This document shows, piece by piece, positions 1 through 6,598 of a stretch of 31,630 bases of DNA. Under the pieces are notes generated by a model. The model did not search any database. It was not told where the DNA came from and saw nothing but the letters and a program-made list of their open reading frames with translations. The stretch spans positions 1 to 31,630 of the forward strand of contig NZ_VEED01000032.1 in NCBI RefSeq assembly GCF_007678255.1. Direction: 5' to 3'. Within the stretch, counting starts at the first letter, position 1. The number at the start of each line of letters is the position of its first letter. Made by a program: the position numbers and the translations under genes. Source of the stretch: Bacillus sp. X1(2014). GTDB lineage: Bacteria > Bacillota > Bacilli > Bacillales_B > DSM-18226.

Positions 1-83
1 ACAAAAAATAAATCAGCTGCTTAACATTGTTTTTCATCAGGAATGAATTTACACATAATAATGGGCTTGACTAAAAAAGGCAT

Positions 84-225
84 AAATAGGCGGAGAGATT
101 CCGCCTATTTACTCGAAAAATTCGAAAATGTGAGATTTTGCTTTGCATAACCGGAAAACCTTCCCTTATTTACTACGAAACGAGCTCCATTCTGTATTTA
201 ACCGGAAAATCTCCGTTTATTTTAT
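84..225. repeat. Three degenerate CCGGAAAA-type repeat units, the first a perfect hairpin
   Basis: Three related blocks begin near 89 (GGCGGAGAGATTCCGCC), 151 (CCGGAAAACCTTCCC) and 202 (CCGGAAAATCTCCG). Each is followed by a TTATTTA/TTTATTT stretch, and the first two then by ACT(A)CGAAA. The first unit is an 11-bp perfect hairpin (84-94 with 100-110, loop GAGAT). It could serve as a terminator for a gene upstream of the window, although no clean T-run follows. The layout resembles short intergenic repeats seen in Bacillus genomes, but copy number cannot be judged from one window. Confidence 0.4.
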
Positions 226-454
226 TTTTGCTAGTTACTCTATTAAGGTCAAGAAATCATATTTAAGAAGCAGTGAGTTCCAAGAGAACCTCATATTGAT
301 ACAATACGGTGGTTATATATAAATAATGTTTTTATATACCAATCACGATGCTAATATGACTGTCAATTCGGCACGTAATTTAAGAAAAGCACCTGAAAAC
401 GGAAACCTTACTTCGATATGAATCCAATGCATCTTTGTTCTTGCGTCATTCACT
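226..454. other. Intergenic stretch with no recognisable gene
   Basis: AT-rich sequence with stops in all frames and no ORF with a ribosome binding site. A CGGCACG at 369-375 recalls a sigma-54 -24 element but has no GC at -12. A weak cre-like sequence (TGAAAACGGAAACC, 394-407) is too degenerate to call. Confidence 0.5.
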
Positions 455-480
455 TATTCAAACCTGAGTAGGTTATGCAT
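455..480 (+). promoter_or_regulatory. Candidate upstream activator site of the putrescine importer
   Basis: TATTCAA at 455-461, nine bases, then GGTTATGCA at 471-479. Almost the same arrangement (TATTCAA-N10-GGTTATGCA) occurs at 6456-6481 before the catabolic operon, and a weaker form before the glutamate dehydrogenase operon. It lies 52 bp upstream of the -24 element, within the usual range for enhancer-binding protein sites. Binding by the activator at 4256-6379 is inferred. Confidence 0.4.
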
Positions 481-530
481 TTTTTCATAAAAAATTGTGA
501 TTAAAGATAAGATTTATAAAGAAAGATAAT

Positions 531-546
531 TGGCATGAAAATTGCA
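531..546 (+). promoter_or_regulatory. Sigma-54 (-24/-12) promoter of the importer gene
   Basis: TGGCATG-AAAA-TTGCA: GG at 532-533 and GC at 544-545, with the required 10-bp gap. There is one mismatch to the TGGCACG-N4-TTGCW consensus. Transcription would start near 557, giving a leader of roughly 145 nt before the importer gene. Two perfect-consensus sites at 2207 and 6544 and a sigma-54 activator gene nearby support the call. Confidence 0.82.
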
Positions 547-649
547 ACTATTTTAAATAGTTAGATTAGTAGGTAGAATGGAGGGAGGAGCCGATCTACA
601 ATTATTGGGCGTTTTTTTAAGATTTAAGTTCTTCATAGCTAAAACAAAA

Positions 650-663
650 TGAAAGTGCTTACA
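650..663 (+). promoter_or_regulatory. cre (CcpA) site in the importer leader
   Basis: TGAAAGTGCTTACA matches 13 of 14 positions of the Bacillus cre consensus TGWAARCGYTWNCW; only the central C of CG is changed. It lies downstream of the predicted sigma-54 start and upstream of the coding region, the position of roadblock cre sites. Repression of import when good carbon sources are present is an inference. Confidence 0.5.
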
Positions 664-704
664 AATTTTTACTAATAAACAAATAGCCGGATATAAAAGG
701 AGAG

Positions 705-2066
705 ATGGTTAAATTGGAGAATACTACTCTTAAGCGTTCACTTGGGCTATGGGCAATCGTTATGCTTGGATTGGGCTATATGACACCAACGATCGTGTTT
801 GATACATTTGGAATTGTTTCTGAAGAAACGAATGGGGTCGTCCCACTCGCATACCTTGCAGCACTAGTGGTTATGGCATTTACCGCAATTAGTTATGGGA
901 AAATGGTCCGAGTGTTTCCAAGTGCGGGATCGGCTTATACGTATACACGAGAGACCATCAGTCCGCATCTAGGATTCTTAGTCGGCTGGGCAGCGTTGCT
1001 TGATTATATATTGCTTCCTATGGTTAATGCATTGATTATTCGAATTTATATGGTTTCAGTATTTCCAGAGGTGCCAGCATGGATTTGGGTTGTTACATAT
1101 GTTGCGATCATCACGGCGATTAACGCTTGGAGCATGGGGAAAACATCGAGCTTAAATTCCCTGCTTGTCATTTTTGAAGTGGTTTTAATTGCGGCATTTA
1201 TAGTTCTTGCCTTTGTCCAGCTTTCCAAAGGAATGGGACAAGGGACCATTTTCACCACCGCACCCTTCTTCCATTCTGATATTCACCTCGGAGCCATTTT
1301 GACAGGAGCTACGGTAGTTTGTTTCTCCTTCATTGGTTTTGATGCCGTAACCATGTATGCCGAAGAAGCTATCGATCAAAAAACGATGCCGAGAGCGATT
1401 ATGTTAACGGTCTTTATTGGCGGGGCCATTTTCTTCACCTGTAGTTATTTCGCCCAAGCTCTATTTCCAGATGTTACGGGCTTCAAGGTAACCGATGATA
1501 CACTACCTGAAATTGGGTTGTTTGTGGGTGGAACCATTTTTAAACTAGTTTTCCTTTCCGGTGCTTTTGCAGCCACTGTAGCTTCCGGGCTAGCTTCCCA
1601 TGCAAGTGTATCAAGGCTTTTGTATGTTATGGGACGAAATGGTGTGTTGCCTAAAAAGGCTTTTGGGTATGTTCATCCCAAATTTCGGACACCGGTTTTT
1701 AATGTCATCTTGGTTGGGGTTGTCTCATTACTTGCGATTGCTCCAAGTTTAGAGCTCATTTCTTCATTTATAAATTTCGGCGCATTAATTGCTTTTACAT
1801 TTGTTAACCTATCGGTCATCGCTCATTTCATTTTTCGCCAGAAGAGATATAAAACAGCGAAAGATATTTTCTCCTATCTCATTATGCCAGTCATTGGAGC
1901 AGGGTTAACAGGAATATTGTGGGCGAATTTACAATTTGATGCTCTCATTGGCGGGATTGTCTGGATCGTTATTGGTGTAGTGTATATGCTTTACCAAACA
2001 AAATTTTTCCAAATCAAAATAGCTGATTTAAATATCGATGATGCGGAGAAAACCTCTTCCTTATAA
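705..2066 (+). CDS. puuP: PuuP-like putrescine importer, APC family
   Basis: A 453-aa amino acid-polyamine-organocation permease of the cytoplasmic membrane with about 12 hydrophobic segments. It reads very close to E. coli PuuP along its whole length: the N-terminal VFDTFGIVS, then AISYGKMVR, FPSAGSAYTYT, the segment VCFSFIGFDAVT, and ASGLASHASVSRLLYVMGR with FGYVHPKFRTP. PuuP is a proton-driven putrescine uptake system, so putrescine is the likely substrate; the downstream putrescine aminotransferase agrees. The ATG at 705 sits only 2-3 nt after AAAGGAGAG, so a TTG at 714 (about 10 nt spacing) is a plausible alternative start. It is transcribed alone from the sigma-54 promoter at 531-546, with a cre site in its leader, and ends at the terminator at 2077. 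Substrate could also be another amine or amino acid. Confidence 0.88.
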   Translation: MVKLENTTLKRSLGLWAIVMLGLGYMTPTIVFDTFGIVSEETNGVVPLAYLAALVVMAFTAISYGKMVRVFPSAGSAYTYTRETISPHLGFLVGWAALLDYILLPMVNALIIRIYMVSVFPEVPAWIWVVTYVAIITAINAWSMGKTSSLNSLLVIFEVVLIAAFIVLAFVQLSKGMGQGTIFTTAPFFHSDIHLGAILTGATVVCFSFIGFDAVTMYAEEAIDQKTMPRAIMLTVFIGGAIFFTCSYFAQALFPDVTGFKVTDDTLPEIGLFVGGTIFKLVFLSGAFAATVASGLASHASVSRLLYVMGRNGVLPKKAFGYVHPKFRTPVFNVILVGVVSLLAIAPSLELISSFINFGALIAFTFVNLSVIAHFIFRQKRYKTAKDIFSYLIMPVIGAGLTGILWANLQFDALIGGIVWIVIGVVYMLYQTKFFQIKIADLNIDDAEKTSSL

Positions 2067-2076
2067 AAATTACTTG

Positions 2077-2103
2077 AGCCAGGCGATATCGCTTGGCTTT
2101 TTA
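2077..2103 (+). terminator. Rho-independent terminator after the importer gene
   Basis: AGCCAGGCG/CGCTTGGCT stem with ATAT loop (2077-2098, one G-T pair) followed by TTTTT, 11 nt after the importer stop codon. Confidence 0.85.
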
Positions 2104-2153
2104 TTGTTCAAAAGAGTTGGTATGCAGAAGTGAATAATTGACTCATTTCTTCA
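2104..2153 (+). promoter_or_regulatory. Candidate activator site upstream of the glutamate dehydrogenase operon
   Basis: TGTTCAA (2105-2111), seven bases, GGTATGCAG (2119-2127): a shortened version of the motif at 455-480 and 6456-6481. It overlaps an imperfect inverted repeat TGCAGAAGTG (2123-2132) / CATTTCTTCA (2144-2153), 8 of 10 pairing. It sits 54-100 bp upstream of the -24 element. Weakest of the three candidate sites. Confidence 0.28.
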
Positions 2154-2206
2154 TAGGACTTCTCCTTTTTTTACTAGATTACCTATTAAGACCGCGATTA
2201 CTAAGT

Positions 2207-2221
2207 TGGCACGAAACTTGC
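2207..2221 (+). promoter_or_regulatory. Sigma-54 promoter of the glutamate dehydrogenase operon
   Basis: TGGCACG-AAAC-TTGC followed by T is a perfect match to the TGGCACG-N4-TTGCW consensus, with GG and GC 10 bp apart. Transcription would start near 2233, 26 nt before the ATG at 2259. In B. subtilis, rocG (glutamate dehydrogenase) is likewise sigma-54 dependent. Confidence 0.92.
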
Positions 2222-2258
2222 TTTAACCTTAAGTAACAAATAAAAATGAGGTGTTAGA

Positions 2259-3545
2259 ATGACAGTCGAATCTCTTGACATGAAGAATATGAAAGGAATA
2301 GAACAGGATAATTCCCTTGTTGAGTTTCAAGAAATATTAAAAGAAGCAGTGAACATCCTGAATTACCCACCCCAAGTATTCGAATTTCTAAAGAAGCCAA
2401 TGAGGTTTTTAGAAGTAAGCATTCCTGTTCGAATGGACAATGGTCAGACAGAAATATTCCAAGGGTACCGTGCACAGCATAATGATGCCTCAGGTCCAAC
2501 CAAAGGAGGTATCCGGTTTCATCCAGATGTCACGCCTGATGAGGTAAAGGCATTGGCCGGATGGATGAGCTTAAAATGCGGTATAACCGACCTTCCTTAT
2601 GGCGGTGCTAAAGGAGGCATCATCTGCGATCCTCGTAATATGAGTTTAGATGAATTGGAAAGGTTGAGTCGCGGCTACGTAAGGGCTGTTAGTCAACTTG
2701 TCGGTCCCACAAAGGATATTCCAGCACCTGATATGTATACAAACTCGCAAATTATGGCATGGATGCTCGATGAATACGACCATATCCGTGAATTCGACTC
2801 TCCCGGTTTTATCACCGGAAAGCCACTTGCACTCGGGGGATCGAAGGGAAGGGAAACAGCAACATCAAAAGGTGTTTTATATACGCTGCAGATGGTCTGT
2901 GAATTAAAGAAAATGCAGTTAAAAGATACACGTGTCATCATTCAAGGGTTCGGTAATGTTGGCAGTTATCTTGCCCAGTATTTATATGAGATTGGTGCAA
3001 AAGTAATTGGTATCGGCGACATGCTTGGCGGTGTATATGATGAGAACGGACTAGATATACCATTTCTTCTGGAAAATAGAGATTCCTTTGGTATTGTATC
3101 TAATCGCTTTAAAAGCCCCATTTCTAACCAAGATTTATTAGAAAAAGAATGTGATATCCTTATCCCTGCTGCAATCTCAGGAGTAATCAATAAGTATAAT
3201 GCCAGTAAACTTAACTGCAGCATTATTATTGAAGCTGCCAATGGACCTACCACAAAAGAAGCGTTAAAGATTCTAGATGATCACAAGACCCTTGTTGTCC
3301 CTGATATCCTCGCCAATTCAGGCGGTGTCATTGTCTCTTATTTCGAATGGTGTCAGAACAATCAAGGCTATTACTGGACCGAGGAGATAGTTGATGAACG
3401 TCTCAAGGAGAAAATGACAGAAAGCTTTTTAAAGGTTTACCATACCTCTGAAAGATTTGGTGTAAATATGAAAGTTGCTGCTTATATTGAAGGAATCCAA
3501 AAGCTAGCAGAGGCTTCAAGACTTCGTGGCTGGTTGAAATATTAA
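2259..3545 (+). CDS. NAD-type glutamate dehydrogenase (RocG/GudB family)
   Basis: A 428-aa cytoplasmic enzyme of the Glu/Leu/Phe/Val dehydrogenase family, the usual length for RocG/GudB. It converts glutamate to 2-oxoglutarate and ammonium. Visible landmarks are PYGGAKGGI with the catalytic Lys118, DIPAPDMYTN with the catalytic Asp158, the nucleotide-binding GFGNVG at 230-235, and a C-terminal NSGGVIVSYFEW segment. The start follows GAGGTG. First gene of a three-gene operon ending at 4138 and driven by a perfect sigma-54 promoter. Both transaminases downstream (PatA, GabT) turn 2-oxoglutarate into glutamate, so this enzyme would regenerate their acceptor; that role is inferred from context. 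Whether it is the ortholog of rocG, of gudB or a third copy cannot be told here. Confidence 0.92.
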   Translation: MTVESLDMKNMKGIEQDNSLVEFQEILKEAVNILNYPPQVFEFLKKPMRFLEVSIPVRMDNGQTEIFQGYRAQHNDASGPTKGGIRFHPDVTPDEVKALAGWMSLKCGITDLPYGGAKGGIICDPRNMSLDELERLSRGYVRAVSQLVGPTKDIPAPDMYTNSQIMAWMLDEYDHIREFDSPGFITGKPLALGGSKGRETATSKGVLYTLQMVCELKKMQLKDTRVIIQGFGNVGSYLAQYLYEIGAKVIGIGDMLGGVYDENGLDIPFLLENRDSFGIVSNRFKSPISNQDLLEKECDILIPAAISGVINKYNASKLNCSIIIEAANGPTTKEALKILDDHKTLVVPDILANSGGVIVSYFEWCQNNQGYYWTEEIVDERLKEKMTESFLKVYHTSERFGVNMKVAAYIEGIQKLAEASRLRGWLKY

Positions 3546-3574
3546 AAATGAAACGGAAAAAAGGAGGGAATTTA

Positions 3575-3868
3575 ATGAAGCTGGATATATTAGCAGAACA
3601 AAAAGAACAGCAGCTGTTACATTACTTTTGTTTAATTTCACATAACCACCGCTACGATTTGATGATTGGCTATTCAGAGCAATTTTTTGGTAAAGCGATG
3701 GTCACTTCGATTCAGTCAGGGAATATGGTTTTACTTTGTCAAGAAGACACTTTATCAGATGATCATTGGGCAGATAGATTGGGAATCGAGACGGAGGATA
3801 TCCCAGAATTTCAGGAATTTTTTAGTCAAGTATTACAGACACGACCTTTTCACGAGCAATATTATTAA
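3575..3868 (+). CDS. Small conserved protein, DUF3055/SAV0927-like
   Basis: 97 aa. The start is set at the ATG at 3575, 7 nt after AAGGAGG; an upstream in-frame ATG at 3548 has no ribosome binding site. The middle, RYDLMIGYSEQFFGKAMV followed by SGNMVLLCQED, and the acidic end with FHEQYY recall the small DUF3055/SAV0927 proteins of Bacillales, whose function is unknown. That match is from memory and tentative. There is no signal peptide or membrane segment. It is the second gene of the glutamate dehydrogenase operon, 29 nt after the dehydrogenase and 21 nt before the lipoyl-like gene, so it should be induced together with amine catabolism. No function is proposed. Confidence 0.75.
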   Translation: MKLDILAEQKEQQLLHYFCLISHNHRYDLMIGYSEQFFGKAMVTSIQSGNMVLLCQEDTLSDDHWADRLGIETEDIPEFQEFFSQVLQTRPFHEQYY

Positions 3869-3889
3869 AGGAAAAAGGAGAGAGATTCC

Positions 3890-4138
3890 ATGTATTATGG
3901 TGTTGTTCTAAGCCCATGTTACGGTAAAGTGGAAAGGATTTCAATTAAAAGTGAGTCGAGAATTTATGAGTGGGAAACCCTATTTATCATTACTTCCGAC
4001 GCAGGAAAAGAGGAAACGGTTCAGACATGTTTAAGTGGTGAAGTAGAATCGCTCGAAGTTCAGGAAGGAGATTATGTTATTCCCGGGATGGTTCTCGCGT
4101 ATATAAAAGAAGATTTATTTGTTACCGGTAGTGATTAA
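3890..4138 (+). CDS. Stand-alone lipoyl/biotinyl-like domain protein
   Basis: 82 aa, almost exactly one lipoyl/biotinyl barrel. The first half (GVVLSPCYGKVERISI) and second half (SGEVESLEVQEGDYVIPG followed by MVLAYIKED) show the pseudo-twofold GxV...EGDxVxxGxxL pattern. The hairpin between them, SDAGKEETVQT, contains one lysine about one residue from where the modified Lys falls in E2 or BCCP proteins, but without the usual DK-A or MKM context, so it may be unmodified. Start follows AAAGGAGAGAG. Third gene of the sigma-54-driven glutamate dehydrogenase operon. It may be a GcvH/BCCP-like carrier or a non-covalent regulator; the function is unknown. Confidence 0.75.
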   Translation: MYYGVVLSPCYGKVERISIKSESRIYEWETLFIITSDAGKEETVQTCLSGEVESLEVQEGDYVIPGMVLAYIKEDLFVTGSD

Positions 4139-4145
4139 TGTCAAG

Positions 4146-4178
4146 AAAAAGAAGATGGGTCGCTCATCTTCTTTTTTT
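4146..4178 (+). terminator. Terminator of the glutamate dehydrogenase operon
   Basis: AAGAAGATG/CATCTTCTT stem (4146-4157 with 4165-4176, 7-nt loop) ending in a run of seven T, 8 nt after the stop of the lipoyl-like gene. Confidence 0.88.
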
Positions 4179-4255
4179 GTGTAATATTTAATTTAAAATA
4201 TTGCAAATAAAATGATAGTATTAGGTAGATAAGGTGTTAAGGGGGAAGTAATACG

Positions 4256-6379
4256 ATGTTTTCAGTTGCCAAAGAAAAAGTAAAACCAATTATTTCAGTG
4301 GACGTGGATGAAAGTGAAATAGTTTTTCAATCAACCTTAAATAACCTTAAAGAACCCTTTTTATTTTTAAAAAGACAAAATCATTTATTTGCGTATGTCA
4401 TGCTTGAAAACAATAATAAAGAGCATGCCTCGATTGAATCATTACTTGAACAAGCAAAATCTCTAGATAGCATCTGCCATCTTAGTGAACAAATCTCTTT
4501 GCCTGCGTTGTTCCAAATTATTGGCGAACCTTTTGCGATTATTAGAGATGTGGATGGTAATCCAGCTGGTTACATTAGCAGAGAAGATGTTCTTGCTGAG
4601 CTTTTTAAACAGGAAAATAAAAGTGTCGACTTACTTAAAATTATTCTAACCTCGATTCCGATGGGCATTTTTGTATTGGATAAAGAAAAGCGAATTATTA
4701 ATTATAATGAAGCTGGTTTAAAAATGATTAGATCGACCGCAGAAAAGGTTATGAATCTTCCAGCAGGAGAAATTTTTAGCCGCACCCATCTTGAACAGGT
4801 TTTTTCCACCGGTAAGACGCTTCTTAACCATTTGGTCATCAAGAATGAAATTGGGATCCTCGTCGATTATAGCCCTATCTTGAACTATGAGAATGAAGTC
4901 GATGGAATCATCATTGTTGCCCAGGATTTGCCAATGGTCGAAGAAATGGCTATGGAAATAGAATATATTAAAGATTTAAATAAGGACCTGAATGCGATTT
5001 TGTCTAGTATTTATGATGAAATTCTCGTGGTGAATAACAAAGGAGAGCTAATCAGGTTTAGTGAAAACATTATCCAAGATTTCTGGAAAGTTGATTTAAA
5101 AGAGCTGATTGGAAAGAATATTCTTGAACTTGAAGACCAGGGGCTGTTTACACCTTCGGTCACAAGACTTGTATTGGAGAAAGGAAAAAAAGTCTCTGTA
5201 GTACAAGAAACCAAAGCTGGGAGAAAAATTCTTGCCGTCGGAAATCCCGTCTTTAATGATCAAAATGAACTTGACCGGATTATCATTGCATCACGCGATA
5301 TTACCGAAACCACACGATTAAAAAGTGAATTGCAGGAAATGAAAAAGATATCAGAACAATATAAGAAGGAATTGGATGATTTTAAGAGTAAGGACCGCTT
5401 TTTGAAAAAACTCATTTATTGTAGTCCGAAAATGGAGAAGGTTATTAATCAGGCCAAGAAAATTGCTGATTTTTCCTCCACAGTACTTTTGAACGGCGAA
5501 TCTGGGGTCGGAAAAGAAGTAATTGCTCAAGCAATCCACCAATTAGGCAAACGCCAGGCGAAGCCCTTTCTTAAATTAAATTGCGGGGCAATTCCAGAAA
5601 GTTTACTCGAAAGTGAACTATTTGGATATGCGAAGGGATCTTTTACCGGTGCTGATAAAAATGGAAAAGAAGGCTACTTTAAACAAGCAGATGGTGGTAT
5701 TTTATTTCTAGACGAAATCGGTGAGATGCCAATCCATTTGCAGGTGAAACTATTACGAGTTCTTCAGGAGCAGGAAGTTATTCCGATTGGCAGTACAACC
5801 CCCATTAAGGTGAATGTGCAGATTATTGCAGCTACGAATAAAAAATTAGAAAAAATGGTTGAGGAAGGGAAATTCCGTGAGGATTTGTTTTATCGCTTGA
5901 ATGTCATACCGATACATATCCCGCCCTTAAGGGAAAGGACAGAGGATATTTCGCTGCTTGCCTTTCATTTCCTCCAACAATTGAATGAGAGATATGAGCG
6001 GAATTATCATCTCACTCCTGACGCTATTAATGTATTAGAGTTTTATCCTTGGCCGGGTAATGTCAGGGAACTTCAAAACATTATTGAAAGATTAGTAGTC
6101 ACGGCCGAACATCCGTCGATTGATGCGGAGTTCGTTAGCCAATTTTTATCCACGGGCTTGGAGCATAAAAAGATGAAGCCAGTCATTACAAGGGTCATTC
6201 CATTACAGGAGGCTATTGATCATGTCGAGGAGCAGTTAATTGTGATGGCAATGAACCAATACAAAACGACAACAAAAGCAGCAAAAGCGCTAGGAATCAG
6301 CCAGTCATCTGTTAGTAGAAAGTATCAAAAAATAGTAACTGAGAAAAATATAAAAATGGAAAACCTATCACCCTTTTAA
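4256..6379 (+). CDS. Sigma-54-dependent activator with CBS-like, two PAS, AAA+ and Fis-type HTH regions
   Basis: A 707-aa bacterial enhancer-binding protein. Residues 1-120 look like a CBS-type sensory segment (ending GNPAGYISREDVLAEL); PAS-like regions lie at about 125-225 and 245-350; a coiled-coil linker at 352-385. The AAA+ domain (about 390-630) has Walker A GESGVGKE at 414-421, the sigma-54 contact loop GSFTGA at 461-466 (Ser for the commoner Ala) and Walker B FLDE with Asp486-Glu487. A Fis-type helix-turn-helix (AAKALGISQSSVSRKYQ) lies at about 668-692. Overall layout recalls B. subtilis BkdR/RocR-type activators. It has its own terminator and lies between the operons with -24/-12 promoters, so it very probably activates them. 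The inducer (putrescine, GABA or another) is not known. Confidence 0.93.
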   Translation: MFSVAKEKVKPIISVDVDESEIVFQSTLNNLKEPFLFLKRQNHLFAYVMLENNNKEHASIESLLEQAKSLDSICHLSEQISLPALFQIIGEPFAIIRDVDGNPAGYISREDVLAELFKQENKSVDLLKIILTSIPMGIFVLDKEKRIINYNEAGLKMIRSTAEKVMNLPAGEIFSRTHLEQVFSTGKTLLNHLVIKNEIGILVDYSPILNYENEVDGIIIVAQDLPMVEEMAMEIEYIKDLNKDLNAILSSIYDEILVVNNKGELIRFSENIIQDFWKVDLKELIGKNILELEDQGLFTPSVTRLVLEKGKKVSVVQETKAGRKILAVGNPVFNDQNELDRIIIASRDITETTRLKSELQEMKKISEQYKKELDDFKSKDRFLKKLIYCSPKMEKVINQAKKIADFSSTVLLNGESGVGKEVIAQAIHQLGKRQAKPFLKLNCGAIPESLLESELFGYAKGSFTGADKNGKEGYFKQADGGILFLDEIGEMPIHLQVKLLRVLQEQEVIPIGSTTPIKVNVQIIAATNKKLEKMVEEGKFREDLFYRLNVIPIHIPPLRERTEDISLLAFHFLQQLNERYERNYHLTPDAINVLEFYPWPGNVRELQNIIERLVVTAEHPSIDAEFVSQFLSTGLEHKKMKPVITRVIPLQEAIDHVEEQLIVMAMNQYKTTTKAAKALGISQSSVSRKYQKIVTEKNIKMENLSPF

Positions 6380-6382
6380 TTG

Positions 6383-6422
6383 AGCTGCTTCAGGTCTAAT
6401 GATCTGAAGCAGCTTTTTTTTA
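6383..6422 (+). terminator. Terminator after the sigma-54 activator gene
   Basis: AGCTGCTTCAG/CTGAAGCAGCT, an 11-bp perfect stem (6383-6393 with 6404-6414) followed by eight T. Confidence 0.92.
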
Positions 6423-6455
6423 ATTAACTGCTAAATTTAGAGTAATATGTCCCCC

Positions 6456-6498
6456 TATTCAATCAATCATAGGGTTATGCAGATTTGAATAGTATTCA
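6456..6498 (+). promoter_or_regulatory. Candidate activator site upstream of the putrescine catabolic operon
   Basis: TATTCAA (6456-6462), ten bases, GGTTATGCAG (6473-6482), then a perfect palindrome TGAATA-G-TATTCA (6486-6498). The first two elements repeat those at 455-480. ATGCA lies 63 bp from the -24 element against 52 bp at the importer promoter, a difference of about one helical turn. Assignment to the activator at 4256-6379 is inferred. Confidence 0.42.
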
Positions 6499-6543
6499 TT
6501 CGGATTTTTTTAAAGATCATTATTTTGGTAGGTTTTATTCATT

Positions 6544-6559
6544 TGGCACGATTCTTGCA
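6544..6559 (+). promoter_or_regulatory. Sigma-54 promoter of the putrescine catabolic operon
   Basis: TGGCACG-ATTC-TTGCA is a perfect consensus -24/-12 element. The predicted start near 6570 lies about 29 nt upstream of the ATG at 6599, which rules out the in-frame GTG at 6572 as the translation start. Confidence 0.93.
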
Positions 6560-6598
6560 TATATATAGTTAGTGAGGGTGAATAAAGGAGGAATAAAA

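Noticed and set aside
369..385. CGGCACG resembling a sigma-54 -24 element
   Set aside because: No GC dinucleotide at the -12 position and no gene close downstream.
564..655. Possible 24-codon leader peptide (starting ATGGAGGGAGGA) in the importer leader
   Set aside because: No clear ribosome binding site and no codon bias suggestive of attenuation.
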